A stretch of DNA of 64,000 nt, taken from NCBI GenBank assembly GCA_905221605.1, contig CAJNDS010000535.1, positions 787,977-851,976 of the forward strand, written 5' to 3'. Position 1 is the stretch's first letter. Each line of letters starts with the position of its first letter. The position numbers and the translations under genes are program-made. The notes under the pieces were generated by a model. The model searched no databases. It was not told the origin of the DNA and saw only the letters and a list, made by a program, of their open reading frames with translations. The stretch comes from Symbiodinium natans. Lineage: Eukaryota; Sar; Dinophyceae; Suessiales; Symbiodiniaceae. Shown one piece after another: positions 46,877 to 55,927 of the stretch.

Positions 46877-46934
46877 CTTTGTGCTGATCTGTCCTCGACG
46901 CCAAATTTCTTACCTCCCCCCAGCCTGAAGCAAG
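46877..46934 (+). CDS. Short exon candidate
   Basis: After acceptor GGAACTTCAG: GHSFVLICPRRQISYLPPA then a stop. TTTAGGG/CCCTAAA flanks upstream only. Confidence 0.35.
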
Positions 46935-46984
46935 ACTTCTTGCCTCTCCAAGCTTGCAGCCTTAGATGCTGATTCCTGAACCCA

Positions 46985-47160
46985 GCCTAAACCCTTATTT
47001 TCGGGCATTTAGAGCTTATCGGGTAGGGGTTAAACCCTTATTTTCGGGCATTTAGAGCTTATCTGCTAGGGCTTTGCCTTGTTTTTGTGCATTTGGAGCT
47101 TTTTCTTGTAGGGTTAAACCCTTATTTTCGGGCGTTTTTAGCTTCTCGGGAAGGGTTCGC
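46985..47160 (+). repeat. Tandem repeat, ~50-60-base unit, four copies
   Basis: TTAAACCCTTATTTTCGGGC and ATTTAGAGCTTATC.GG recur four times with growing divergence (third copy GCCTTGTTTTTGTGCATTTGG). Confidence 0.85.
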
Positions 47161-47400
47161 AGCGTTGAACCTTGTGAACCGCAACCCCCGAGCCAGCTAA
47201 AGCCCCCCAACTGCTTCCGCAGCCCAAAAATGGGGTGCGGTAGAGGCTGGGTTCTCTCACGTGAACCGTGTTTTTTGGTGTCAAGAGCTGCCCTTCCGTC
47301 GTCATTCTGCACAGGCTTTGTTGTTGCGATGTTCAGAAAAACTTGTACGTCATTCTTGGTGTTTAGTAGTAGGCTAGGACCCAGAGCAAGCCCTTGGTTC
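47161..47400. other. Unique island open on both strands
   Basis: Minus: MQNDDGRAALDTKKHGSRER.., continuing into the tandem repeat. Plus: ..EPCEPQPPSQLKPPNCFRSP... I lean to the minus reading on composition but have no splice evidence. Confidence 0.35.
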
Positions 47401-47403
47401 CTT

Positions 47404-47497
47404 TGTTTAGGGTTTAGGGTTTAGGGTTTAGGGTTTAGGGTTTAGGGTTTAGGGTTTAGGGTTTAGGGTTTAGGGTTTAGGGTTTAGGGTTTAGGGT
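47404..47497 (+). repeat. TTTAGGG array
   Basis: About 13 perfect units. Confidence 0.97.
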
Positions 47498-47515
47498 GAG
47501 TGTACGCGCGCTTTG

Positions 47516-47575
47516 ATGGCTGCGGTTAAAATACCTCAACGTTCAGGATATTCTCTTCGAATCAGCTTGGACTGA
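47516..47575 (+). CDS. Tiny ATG ORF
   Basis: MAAVKIPQRSGYSLRISLD to TGA, right after a TTTAGGG array. May be a first exon. Low support. Confidence 0.25.
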   Translation: MAAVKIPQRSGYSLRISLD

Positions 47576-47635
47576 GTCTCATCAACCCCAAACCCTAAAC
47601 CCTAGACCCTAAATCCTAAACCCTAAACCCGGCAG

Positions 47636-47691
47636 GTTCCCGCACAGAAAGATGTTATCACGACGCAAGGGCCTCTATGTAGGGAAGCCTC
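47636..47691 (+). CDS. Short exon candidate
   Basis: After CCGGCAG, phase 0: VPAQKDVITTQGPLCREASR; possible donor GTAGGG after codon 14. Confidence 0.35.
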
Positions 47692-47739
47692 CCGCCCATA
47701 ATTCTTGCTCTGCCCTGGAGGATGCTTGAGAGGGGAGTT

Positions 47740-47847
47740 GGGTTTAGGGTTTAGGGTTTAGGGTTTAGGGTTTAGGGTTTAGGGTTTAGGGTTTAGGGTT
47801 TAGGGTTTAGGGTTTAGGGTTTAGGGTTTAGGGTTTAGGGTTTAGGG
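47740..47847 (+). repeat. TTTAGGG array
   Basis: About 15 perfect units. Confidence 0.97.
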
Positions 47848-47872
47848 ATCCATCCCACCACTCCCACTTCAG

Positions 47873-47966
47873 CACCCAGCAGGGCCACAAGTTTGCAGAA
47901 GACCTGGCCATTTTCGCGGCATTGTTAGGTGGGGGGGGCCCGAAGGCGCCTACCATCCGAGCAGAG
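47873..47966 (+). CDS. Exon with strong splice sites
   Basis: Acceptor CTCCCACTTCAG and donor GAG|GTAAGT frame a 94-base open exon: TQQGHKFAEDLAIFAALLGG.. GPKAPTIRAE, phase 0 at the end. Natural composition; no family recognised. TTTAGGG arrays on both sides. Confidence 0.6.
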
Positions 47967-48104
47967 GTAAGTTTAGGGTTTAGGGTTTAGGGTTTAGGGT
48001 TTAGGGTAAAGAGAGCCGGGCACCGAACTGTCAAAAGATCGGAAATCCTACTAATCGGGTCTATTTGAGGGGTCATCTATTTTCGTAAACCCCCATTTCT
48101 TAAG

Positions 48105-48245
48105 AATGGCGACAGGGCTATCTGTGAGAATCTAGAAGTACGGTTTAAGGTGTAGGGTTTAGGGTTTAAACCCTAAACCCGAAGCCTTTTACCCTTAAGG
48201 TGTTGCACCGCTTGCGCTTAGGCTGGTCTAGCTGTTTATAGAGTC
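48105..48245 (+). CDS. Two short exon candidates
   Basis: 48106-48141 reads NGDRAICENLE before GTACGG. 48197-48237 after CCTTAAG reads VLHRLRLGWSSCL then a stop. Confidence 0.3.
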
Positions 48246-48362
48246 ATCTGGTTTAGGAGGGGTCAGTTTCGGGCTTTCCAAAACTTCGCGATTCCTCAAG
48301 TCAGTACCTATCTCCAAAACTGATCCCTAAACCCTAAGCTCTAAACCCTAAACCACCGCCAG

Positions 48363-48484
48363 GAAGACGGCCTTTTTAAACATTTCTTTCTCGGAGTATC
48401 GAGCAGTTCCCTGATTCCGGGGACCTGCGAGAGACGCCTCGACTTCCAAGAAGACAGGCGAAAAAAACCGCCCTCGGCTGAGGG
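48363..48484 (+). CDS. Exon, charged product
   Basis: After ACCACCGCCAG, phase 0: EDGLFKHFFLGVSSSSLIPG.. TCERRLDFQEDRRKKPPSAE, ending before GTTAGG with two spare bases. Forty codons open, with a CCCTAAA remnant upstream. Confidence 0.5.
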
Positions 48485-48546
48485 GTTAGGGGTTGAGAAT
48501 TTGGGGTTTAGGGTCTAGGGGTTGAAGGGTTTAAGGGTTCAGGGCT

Positions 48547-48777
48547 CTAAACCCTAAGCCCTAATGTTGCACCTGGGTTAAAGTGTTGGGCCCCCTCGAG
48601 GCTGTTTTCGCTCCTGTTTACACGGGCCCGGGGGTTTATATGATTAATAGGGAGGAGTTTAGAGAAATTTAAAAGGGGCAGCGATGCCCGGCAATCTTGT
48701 TTAAAGGCGCGCCAGGTGGAATTTCTTACGGCGCCCGGACGATCTGTCTTTTTTAGGATCCCACCACGCACCCCCAA
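48547..48777 (-). CDS. Minus-strand ORF, 76 codons, uncertain
   Basis: ..LKKTDRPGAVRNSTWRAFKQ.. then ..LLNFSKLLPINHINPRARVN... Composition is natural on the minus strand, the + strand has many stops. No splice evidence and no family recognised. Confidence 0.35.
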   Translation of the reverse strand: MGVRGGILKKTDRPGAVRNSTWRAFKQDCRASLPLLNFSKLLPINHINPRARVNRSENSLEGAQHFNPGATLGLRV

Positions 48778-48819
48778 ACAGTCAGGGTGTCCTGAATAGT
48801 CCAGCCGGATCGACTTTAT

Positions 48820-48912
48820 AGAGTTTAGGGTTTAGGGTTTAGGTTTAGGGGTTTAGGTTTTAGGGTTTCGGGTTTAGGGTTTAGGGTTTAGGGTTTAGGG
48901 TTTAGGGCTTAG
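48820..48912 (+). repeat. TTTAGGG array
   Basis: About 12 units, several imperfect. Confidence 0.95.
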
Positions 48913-48964
48913 CCCCCACAAATCCAGGTCCAACATTAATGGGCCTTTTCGGTTTAGGGGTTCA

Positions 48965-49074
48965 GGAGGTTCAGGGTCCCCTGGATTGGCACAAGTGGGA
49001 CTGCGTGAGGTTAGAGGCCAGAAAGCCCCTGCCTGTTTGTGCAGGACTGTGCTTCAAACCTACACAATCTATTG
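48965..49074 (+). CDS. Terminal exon(s), frame ambiguous
   Basis: Continuous frame: GSPGLAQVGLREVRGQKAPA.. CLCRTVLQTYTIY, TGA. Alternatively a very short intron (donor GTTAGA at 49010, acceptor TTTGTGCAG at 49044) gives a different end, DCASNLHNLLKEAT. Confidence 0.4.
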
Positions 49075-49084
49075 AAGGAAGCCA

Positions 49085-49397
49085 CCTAAACCCTAAATAC
49101 TAAATACTAAACCCTAAACCCTAAACCCTAAACCCTAAACCCTAAACCCTAAACCCTAAACCCTAAACCCTAAACCCTAAACCCTAAACCCTAAACCCTA
49201 AACCCTAAACCCTAAACCTAACCCTAAACCCTAAACCCTAAACCCTAAACCCTAAACCCTAAACCCTAAACCCTAAACCCTAAACCCTAAACCCTAAACC
49301 CTAAACCCTAAACCCTAAACCCTAAACCCTAAACCCTAAACCCTAAACCCTAAACCCTAACCCTAAACCCTGAACCCTAAACCCTAAACCCTAAACC
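49085..49397 (-). repeat. Long CCCTAAA array
   Basis: About 44 units, nearly pure, with two CCTAA slips. Among the longest in the window. Confidence 0.97.
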
Positions 49398-49403
49398 AAC
49401 CAG

Positions 49404-49504
49404 CCTGGCGAGCGAAGGCTTGCGAGGTTTGGATTACGATGGCAGGGCCGTTCGCTAGTGTTCTTCAAGAAGTCGAAGGGCTAAGGTCTAGAGAACATCT
49501 GAGG
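49404..49504 (+). CDS. Exon, unknown product
   Basis: After acceptor AACCAACCAG: WRAKACEVWITMAGPFASVL.. QEVEGLRSREHLR, ending phase 0 before GTTTGG. A second frame runs to a stop (..LVFFKKSKG). CCC array left, GGG array right. Confidence 0.5.
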
Positions 49505-49511
49505 GTTTGGG

Positions 49512-49616
49512 GTTTGGGGGGGGGGGGGGGGGTGTAGGTTTAGGGTCTAGGGTTTAGGGTTTAGGGTTTAGGGTTTTAGGGTTTAGGGTTTAGGGTTTAG
49601 GGTTTAGGGTTCAGGG
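49512..49616 (+). repeat. G-run and TTTAGGG array
   Basis: About 19 G followed by ten telomere units. Confidence 0.95.
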
Positions 49617-49632
49617 CCCGTGTTAAAATGTG

Positions 49633-49690
49633 ATGCCCAGCGTCTTGGCAAGGTACCTTACCGCGGGAGATCGCGCTGATGCCCAAGGCG
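49633..49690 (+). CDS. First exon candidate
   Basis: ATG start: MPSVLARYLTAGDRADAQG; donor GTAGAT in phase 0 or read-through to VDLEMPTPKSP. CCCTAAA follows at 49718. Confidence 0.4.
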
Positions 49691-50005
49691 TAGATCTTGA
49701 AATGCCCACGCCCAAAAGCCCTAAACCCTAAACCCTAAACCCTAAACCCTAAACCCTAAAGCCTAAAGCCTAACCGCAACACGCACGCCTAAAACCCTTC
49801 CTTAACCCGGAGGGTCCAATCTGTAGTACCACCATGGAGTTAGGTACCGGAAAAGAAAACCTTCTGTAGTATGGTTTTTAAGACCACAAAGGGAATCTTC
49901 TTGGTAAGAAACCGCCTCGTAGCTTGATGGCTAGAGGGTTTAGGGTTTAGGGTTTAGGGTTCAGGCCTCTGCCTTGGGTCTTTTGGGAGTTTTGGGAGTC
50001 TAAGG

Positions 50006-50121
50006 GTAGTTGCATGGCCCTTAATATGGTCCCTTACGTATATACAAGGGGTATATAAGGGGCTTCTAATAAAAGGGCTATGTAAGGGGTCCCCTGTCAA
50101 GGCCCAACGGACCGTGTAACT
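50006..50121 (+). mobile_element. MITE-like palindrome, family B copy 2
   Basis: GTAGTTGCATGGCCCTTA, TATGGTCCCTTACGTATA, AGGGGTCCCCTGTCAAGGCC, GACCGTGTAAC. Confidence 0.65.
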
Positions 50122-50337
50122 GTTTAGGGAGCTTCAGGTTCAGGTTTCTGCTGTGGGCTGTGCAGCTTGAATAGGGTTCACATGCCGTCGAATCTTTTTC
50201 TTGTTGTTCAGGTACGGGTTCCAAAAGGGTTTGCTGGCTGGGGAGTTTCGATAGGCCAGGTAGGTTAGTTCAAGGAATAAATGCAGATGTTGTGAACGTT
50301 TCCTTTTCGAGGCTTGTGTGCTTGTTCTCATGTTTCT
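50122..50337. other. Unique, telomere-poor spacer
   Basis: A weak minus ORF (50140-50331) and a possible acceptor (TTCTTGTTGTTCAG at 50207). No exon called. Confidence 0.4.
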
Positions 50338-50446
50338 TTTCTTTGTGGTACTTTACTGTAACTTTAGATCCTTAGCCTTTTTGTGGTTATTGGGTTTCTT
50401 AATGAGGCAGCTAAAATTTTAGATTTTGGCTACCCTCCTGAGTGTA
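50338..50446 (+). mobile_element. MITE-like element, family F copy 2
   Basis: GTACTTTACTGTAACTTTAG, ATCCTTAGCCTTTTTGTGG, CTTAATGAGGCAGCTAAAAT, GGCTACCCTCCTGAGTG; partner at 25893. Confidence 0.7.
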
Positions 50447-50473
50447 GCCAAGTTTTCTTGTTGTTAATGCATC

Positions 50474-50743
50474 GTGAGCGGGCAGGTGTGGTATCATAGC
50501 ACCGCTGAATGGGTTGAACGAATTGGAGGGCAGCATCTGTTGTTCTCAGAGTTTGTTGGAGGGTATCTCGTATATGTTTGGGAGTGTAGTTCGGAGGAGC
50601 GTACAGGTTTGGGATTCAAAGACAGTATTAGCTTGCGTGCACGGTCAGTCAGAAAGTTCTTAACACAAGCGCGAAATTCATGTCAAGCGCGCTGTACAAA
50701 GAATACCAACCGAAATCCAGGGCGAATGGAAGCTAAAAAGTAG
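50474..50743 (+). CDS. ORF upstream of the kinase fragment, uncertain
   Basis: MSGQVWYHSTAEWVERIGGQ.. through ..VWECSSEERTGLGFKDSISL.. to a stop at 50741. Natural composition, no telomere units. May be a separate exon or chance. Confidence 0.3.
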   Translation: MSGQVWYHSTAEWVERIGGQHLLFSEFVGGYLVYVWECSSEERTGLGFKDSISLRARSVRKFLTQARNSCQARCTKNTNRNPGRMEAKK

Positions 50744-50761
50744 GGCCCTTCCCTTCCCGAG

Positions 50762-51043
50762 TCAAAACAACACCCCAAAGCATGGGAGACGAGAACAAAA
50801 AATCTGTGTTGTTTGGCAAGCGTGTCTCGAGGTAGTGTGGACCATACCGTTGGATTCGACTTGCTGCAGGATGATCGCTTTGGCTTGATGTTTGGGGCGG
50901 AGTGGTTTCTTGGCGAAGGAGGTTCAAGCCACTGCTGGCGGGCGGTGGATCTTCCCAATGCTCAGTATGTTGCGGTCAAGCTGTATACAGCGAGACTGCA
51001 GCAGAAACAAAGCTATGCAACAGAGTTCGCATCCACTGCTTGA
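50762..51043 (+). CDS. Protein-kinase N-lobe fragment
   Basis: Phase 0 after a pyrimidine-rich acceptor (CCCTTCCCTTCCCGAG). Near residue 50 it carries WFLGEGGSSHCWRAVD, a glycine-rich ATP loop (GxGxxS), followed after about ten residues by YVAVKLYTARL, with the VAVK lysine of kinase subdomain II. The frame ends soon after, where helix C is expected; another frame stays open downstream (..LIRERLGLASEVGRLGYQD..), so a frameshift or a GC-donor intron is likely. No catalytic HRD or DFG is present in the window. Confidence 0.55.
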   Translation, partial: SKQHPKAWETRTKNLCCLASVSRGSVDHTVGFDLLQDDRFGLMFGAEWFLGEGGSSHCWRAVDLPNAQYVAVKLYTARLQQKQSYATEFASTA

Positions 51044-51159
51044 TCCGCGAACGACTTGGGCTTGCCAGCGAGGTAGGGCGACTGGGCTACCAAGATACAA
51101 GAAGATTGCACCACCAGCAGACCCACTTGGCTGAAGTGTCTGCTGGAGTAGGGCTTAGG

Positions 51160-51600
51160 GTTCAGGGTATAGGGTTTAGGCCGGACCAGGAGTATTTAGA
51201 CCCGAGCCCAAAAACAATTCTAGAGCCCCAAACCCTGAGGTTTAAGGTTTCCGGTGTAGGGTTTCGGAGAACCCCAAACCCTGGAACCCTCAGTATCCGA
51301 GAAGCCTGAAGCTCTCGTGGTTATTGTCCTGGAGCTTAGGGTTTTCTGGGGGTTTAGGGTTTAGGACGTGTGTGCATGCAGTAATGGGGTTCAGGGTTTT
51401 GGGTTTAGGGCTATGTAGGGTCTAGGGTTTCAACCCTTACACCCGTATACCCTCAAACCTCAAACCCCGTAAGCCTGAAACGCTCCAACCCTTACACCCT
51501 TAACCTGTAAAGCCTAAGCCATAAGCACTTGTGCGGGTGTGACCCTAAGCCCTAAACCCTAAACCCCTAAACCCCTAAACCCTAAACCCTAAACCTGCTT
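51160..51600 (+). other. Degenerate repeats
   Basis: GGG-type remnants to 51430 and CCC-type remnants to 51590, with no exon seen. Confidence 0.6.
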
Positions 51601-51608
51601 CCCGGAAG

Positions 51609-52291
51609 GTTAAAGTCCTCCAGCTGGACCTCAACCTCCTGGGCCCACGCCTAGCTGGGGACATCTTCGCTGGACCTCTGTTTGGCGGCCCAGGATTTTC
51701 TGGCATCGCGATTCAGGTTTGAGGGTTTGGGGTTTAGGGTTTAGGGTGTAGGGTGTAGGGTTTAGGGTTTAGGATGGTTTAGGGTTAAGGGTGTTCACTC
51801 GAGGGTTACATGGCTTAGAGTTAGAGGATGTTTGCGTAACTAAAGGGTGCATGGGCCTTGTTTTGAGTGGGTGTGGGGGGGGGCTTTTGAATAGGACCTG
51901 AAGCCGAACGTAGCCAAAGCCCCAAAGCCATACCCTAACTGGGATTCGTGAATTCAGCCTCACGGCCTAGGGGCCATGTGGGGGTTTCCGAAATTCGGGG
52001 TACCTTACTTATTGGGGTTAGATTTATACGAGATGTGGGGCTGCGAACTCAGGGCGCTAACCACATGTGCAATGATGTCTGGACTTTGCTGTTAGCCCAC
52101 AAAGTTTTTACTTCCGTAGACCTGAAGCCCTAAGCCGCCAAGCTAGGCTTCCCGACCCGGCCTGGGCCCTAAACCCCTAAACCGGCTGGGCCCTAAAACC
52201 CGAAACCGGCCGGACGCTGAGTCCACAAGCAGAGGTCAGACTCCTTGGAGGAACTGGATCTCATGGGCAACATCTTGGAGGAAGCGCAGAG
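51609..52291 (+). CDS. Leucine-rich repeat exons (RNI-like)
   Basis: Exon 51609-51716 is phase 0 at both ends (VKVLQLDLNLLGPRLAGDIF.. FGGPGFSGIAIQ). Exon 52233-52291 (acceptor TCCACAAGCAG) continues in phase 0: RSDSLEELDLMGNILEEAQ. LEELDLMGNIL is a clear leucine-rich repeat core. A possible third exon 52679-52700 (AGPPCSD, donor GTGAGC) fits the phase. The open frame that runs on from 52292 to 52607 is probably intron. Confidence 0.55.
51963..52040 (+). mobile_element. Family J-like fragment
   Basis: GGGGGTTTCCGAAATTCGGGG, GTACCTTACTTATTGGGG: partial likeness to 23505 and 38925. Confidence 0.35.
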
Positions 52292-52739
52292 GTTGCATCT
52301 TTCATATGCTACTTCTTACCATCATTGGGTTTTGCACATGAAGCACTCTGCCCTAAACCCCGAACCTCATCATCGTGTTTCTGAGGACTGGTTGTGTAGG
52401 CTTCTGTTCAGCCTGGGTACATCTTGTGTATATTATTGTCTAGACATGTTCTTGCGGGGATGGTTTCTCCAACCCGAAGCCAAAGGACTCTGCATTCTCT
52501 TCGTTGGTCTTAGGTCCTTAGGTTCACTCTTTGAGTACGTACATACACGCACGGATGTCTATGGGTCTTACTTGCGATTAGTTCTATGTGCATGCAGATT
52601 CGTTTGAAAGTTACAACCCCTAAGCCCTAAACCCTAAAACAGGCGAGCACTTGAGTCTCAGGGTATAGGGCGCTTCAGAGCGGGGCCGCCGTGCAGCGAC
52701 GTGAGCGGCTTAAGCCTGGATACCCTAAACCCTAGACCC

Positions 52740-53100
52740 ACGGATTTAGGGATAGGGTTTAGGTTTTAGGGTGTAGGGGTTGGGGTGTAGGGTTTAGGGT
52801 TTAGGGTTTGGGGTTTAGGGTTTAGGGTTTGGGGTTTGGGGGTGGGTTTGGGGTTTGGGGTTTAGATTTCTCACTGTGCAGCCGTGGGTGTTCATTGTGA
52901 CAAAACGCGGAATGGGGGGAGATGACAGAGATGCCAGAGCTTGTCCCGTCAGTTCGATATCAGACCGTGCCCAGACCCTAAACCCTAAACCCGAACCCCT
53001 AAACCCTAAACCCTAAACCCTCAACCCTCAACCCTAAACCCTCAACCCTCAACCCTCAACCCTCAACCCTAAACCCTAAACCCTAAACCCTAAACCCTAA
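52740..53100. repeat. GGG array, unique spacer, CCC array
   Basis: GGG-type at 52740-52865 and CCC-type at 52976-53100 (including CCCTCAA units) flank a unique spacer without a convincing frame. Confidence 0.9.
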
Positions 53101-53101
53101 A

Positions 53102-53223
53102 CCCAGACCCCTGGGAGGATCCAAGAAGTAGAACCCCTCCAATAGTACCCTAAACTACTATTGGGGCATTCTTGGGAACCCGGGCAGGGATCTATTTTTT
53201 GGATCCTCCAGGGGGTTCCTGAG
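53102..53223 (+). mobile_element. Family G palindrome, full copy
   Basis: CCCCTGGGAGGATCCAAGAA at the left pairs with TTTTTTGGATCCTCCAGGGG at the right; AATAGTACCCTAAACTACTATT forms the loop stem. Confidence 0.8.
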
Positions 53224-53327
53224 CCCTAAACCCTAAACCCTAAACCCTAAACCCTAAGCCCTAAACCCTAAACCCTAAACCCTAAACCGCAAACCGTAAA
53301 CCCTGAACCCCACTTTCCTTGGCAGGA

Positions 53328-53373
53328 GGTGCCTGAGTCTGTGGCCGGCTTGTCCAAGCTCGTCGGGGGCTGA
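53328..53373 (+). CDS. Short leucine-rich repeat exon
   Basis: After CTTTCCTTGGCAG, phase 0: EVPESVAGLSKLVGG then TGA. VPESVAGLSKL matches the second half of a leucine-rich repeat. CCC array left, GGG array right. Confidence 0.5.
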
Positions 53374-53390
53374 TCAGGGGACGGAGTGTT

Positions 53391-53545
53391 CAGGGTTTAG
53401 GGTTTAGGGTTTAGGGTTTAGGGTTTAGGGTTTAGGGTTTAGGGTGGGGCTTGGGGTTAGGTGTTCGACACCAGGGCTTGTTGCTTCTTAGGGTTTAGGG
53501 TTGAGGGTTTAGGGTTTATAGGGTTTAGTGTTTAGGGTTTAGGGG
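53391..53545 (+). repeat. TTTAGGG array
   Basis: About eight perfect units then variants. Confidence 0.95.
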
Positions 53546-53553
53546 TATTATGG

Positions 53554-53677
53554 TGGTTACATGGTCCCTTCGTATGGGCCCTTAAAAGTGGACCCCTGAA
53601 ACGCGCTGTACAACCCAAAGGCCCATACTTCAGAGCCCTTTGCAGAAGGTAAGGGGCCAGACTAGGGGACCATGTAC
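53554..53677 (+). mobile_element. MITE-like palindrome, family B copy 3
   Basis: GGTTACATGGTCCCTTCG, TATGGGCCCTTAAAAG, AAAGGCCCATACTTC, AGGGGACCATGTACC. Confidence 0.7.
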
Positions 53678-53956
53678 CCTAAACCCTAAACCCTAAACCC
53701 TAAACCCTAAACCCTAAACCCTAAACCCTAAACCCTAAACCCTTAGATTTTGGGATTCAGGGCTTATAGGGTTTAGGGGCTTAGGGGCTCAAGGTTTGGA
53801 TTTGGGTCCCTCTTCCGATGGTAGGTTCGCGTAAGGGTTTAGGGTTTAGGGTTTGGGGTTTAGGGTTTAGGGTTTAGGGTTTAGGGTTTAAGGTTTAAGC
53901 TGGTATTCAGAATAGCCTTAGTTCTTAACACCTAAGCCCCAAACCCTAAGCTTGTG

Positions 53957-54138
53957 ATGGCCTCTAACCCACACGAACTGGGTTTGCGTTTAATTCAGTT
54001 AAACAATCGTAATCGAAGTATGTTCGCTGGAAAATCACCTAAGAAATCAACTCAGGCCCTGCCGAATGCAAGAGGCTCAGTAAACAGCCAAAGAAACATC
54101 AGTCAAGAATCGGCCAAGAACCAAAAACCAAAACCAGG
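53957..54138 (+). CDS. ATG-started exon, polar product
   Basis: MASNPHELGLRLIQLNNRNR.. SMFAGKSPKKSTQALPNARG.. SQRNISQESAKNQKPKP. Asn/Ser/Lys-rich and less GC-rich than its neighbours. A likely donor is GTGGCC at 54138; the frame then continues through T-rich sequence to 54244, which I take as intron. Confidence 0.45.
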
Positions 54139-54139
54139 T

Positions 54140-54385
54140 GGCCTTTCTTTTTGTTTCTTAAATTGGTTGTTTGTTGATGACTTTTTCCTGGGGCTGAGTC
54201 TTTGCTTGGGCGTCTGGGACGGCTTGAAAGCTGTTTCTGGTTGACTTGTCTTGTTTTGTTTGCTGGTTGTTCTATGAGTCTGTGTTGCATTGTGTATGTT
54301 TCGTCTATTTGGGCTGTTTGTTAGTCAGCTTTGTTTGTTTTCTACTTTGGGTCATGAAACCCATTTCATGTGGGTAGAAGCCATC
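54140..54385 (+). other. T/G-rich intron-like island
   Basis: TTTCTTTTTGTTTC.., TGTCTTGTTTTGTTTGC.., plus a hairpin CATGAAACCCATTTCATG near 54353. Same flavour as 28645-28915. Confidence 0.5.
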
Positions 54386-54568
54386 ACAACCCCAAACCCT
54401 AAAAAACAGCAAACAAAAAATCAACTACACCCTAAACCCTACACCCTAAACCCTACTGAACCCGGCTGATGTAGGGGTTTGGGGCTTCAGGCTCTGGGAT
54501 CTCTTAGGCCTACAACCCCAAAAACCCTAAACCCTAAACCCTGAGCCTCACAGACCCTCAACCCTCAG

Positions 54569-54648
54569 CCGGAATCCCGGAACCTGATGCCATGTTGAGG
54601 ACGTGTCTGATGGACGCCTCACCACGATTACCTCAAGCAAGGCCTTAG
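54569..54648 (+). CDS. Short terminal exon candidate
   Basis: After CAACCCTCAG: GIPEPDAMLRTCLMDASPRL.. PQARP then TAG. Confidence 0.35.
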
Positions 54649-54694
54649 AGTCTCAAGCGCTTAAGCCCTATAAACCCTTAGACTAAATCTCAGA

Positions 54695-54986
54695 CCAGAA
54701 AACCTAAACCCTGAACCCTCAACCCTCAACCCTAAAACCCTAAAACCTAAAACCTAAACCCTAAACCCTAAACCCTAAACCCTAACCCCTAAACCCTGAA
54801 CTGAACCCTAAACCCTAAAACCTAAAACTTAAACCCTAAACCCTAAACCCTAACCCCTAAACCTTGAACTGAACCCTAAACCCTAAACCCTAAACCCTAA
54901 ACCCTAAACCCTAAACCCTAAACCCTAAACCCTAAACCCTAAACCCTAAACCCTAAACCCTAAACCCTAAACCCTAAACTAAACAC
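54695..54986 (-). repeat. CCCTAAA array
   Basis: About 38 units including an internal ~70-base duplication (AACCCTGAACTGAACCC near 54790 and 54860). Confidence 0.95.
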
Positions 54987-54988
54987 CC

Positions 54989-55075
54989 ATGGTGGCGCTG
55001 GCCGATGACTTGCTCCTCATCGCCTTCGGCAGCGCCGCCCTCCTTGTGATTGCGCGCTGCAGGCAGTGGCAATGG
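54989..55075 (+). CDS. First exon with membrane-anchor start
   Basis: Directly after the CCCTAAA array: MVALADDLLLIAFGSAALLV.. IARCRQWQ; donor TG|GTAGTG. A short acidic start and ~16 hydrophobic residues followed by Arg suggest a signal anchor. Confidence 0.5.
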
Positions 55076-55305
55076 TAGTGGACAGAGGGGTCAGGGTTTA
55101 GGGTTTAGGGCTCAGGGTTTAGGAAGTCTCGGGTTCAGGAAGTTAGAGTTTTAGGGTTTAGGGTTTAGGGTTCTGTAGGGTTCAGGGTTCAGTGCTTCGG
55201 GTTTGGGACGTTTTGGGTGTAGGTAGTTTAGGATGCTTAAGTTTAAGCCTAAGTGTAAGTTTAGGGATTAAGAGTTTAGGGTTTAGGGTGTGCGGTTGGG
55301 TCCAG

Positions 55306-55341
55306 CGGTTGGCGTGCGGGGTTGCGTCCATGGACTGGCAT
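55306..55341 (+). CDS. Microexon
   Basis: Between GGGTCCAG and donor CAT|GTAAGG: RLACGVASMDWH (phase 0), or in the phase left by 55075, GWRAGLRPWTG. Good donor. Confidence 0.35.
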
Positions 55342-55379
55342 GTAAGGGGTCCAGGAGTGAGAGTTGGGGGCTGGCTCAG

Positions 55380-55730
55380 GATTTAGGGTTTGGTTTATAA
55401 GAAACCCTAAACCCCAAACCCTACACCCTAAACCCTAAACCCTACGATAAACCCCAGGGTTTAGACTTCGAGGTTTTGCGGGGGAGGGGAAAGGGCATTC
55501 ATGTGGGGCCCTGGTGGCTTCATCTGGTGCTTTTGGGGGGCGAATATAGGGTTTAGGGAAGCCCATACAAACCCTAAAACCCCCAAACCCCAAGCCCTAG
55601 CCCTGCACCCTGAAGTTTGGGAATTTAGGGAAATCTAGGTGTTTGAGAGTTTCCCTGAACCCTTAACCCTAAACCCCAAACCCCAAACCCCAAACCCTAA
55701 ACCCTAAACCCGGGGACTTAGGAGGAGATA
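55380..55730. other. Repeat remnants
   Basis: CCC-type remnants 55405-55445 and 55560-55710, short GGG-type pieces between. No exon convincing. Confidence 0.6.
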
Positions 55731-55733
55731 TAG

Positions 55734-55836
55734 GGGTTCCTGGAGACTTCGAGTATAGGCTACAACCGCTCCCAAGTACCCGTCTGGATATCCTCAACAC
55801 ACCCATACAGTACATGCTTGGGCGCGGATGTTAAGG
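55734..55836 (+). CDS. Exon, unknown product
   Basis: After GAGATATAG, phase 0: GFLETSSIGYNRSQVPVWIS.. STHPYSTCLGADVK, then G|GTTTAG. Thirty-four codons; natural composition. CCC left, GGG right. Confidence 0.5.
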
Positions 55837-55927
55837 GTTTAGGGTTAGGGTTTAGGGTTTAGGGTTTAGGGTTTAGGGTTTAGGGTTTAGGGTTTAGGGT
55901 TTAGGGTTTAGGGTTTAGGGTTTAGGA
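55837..55927 (+). repeat. TTTAGGG array
   Basis: About 13 units starting at the donor. Confidence 0.95.

Noticed and set aside
52292-52607. Right part of a 120-codon ORF starting at 52245
   Set aside because: It reads through the GTTGCA donor and through CCCTAAACCC; kept as probable intron, though transcripts could overturn this.
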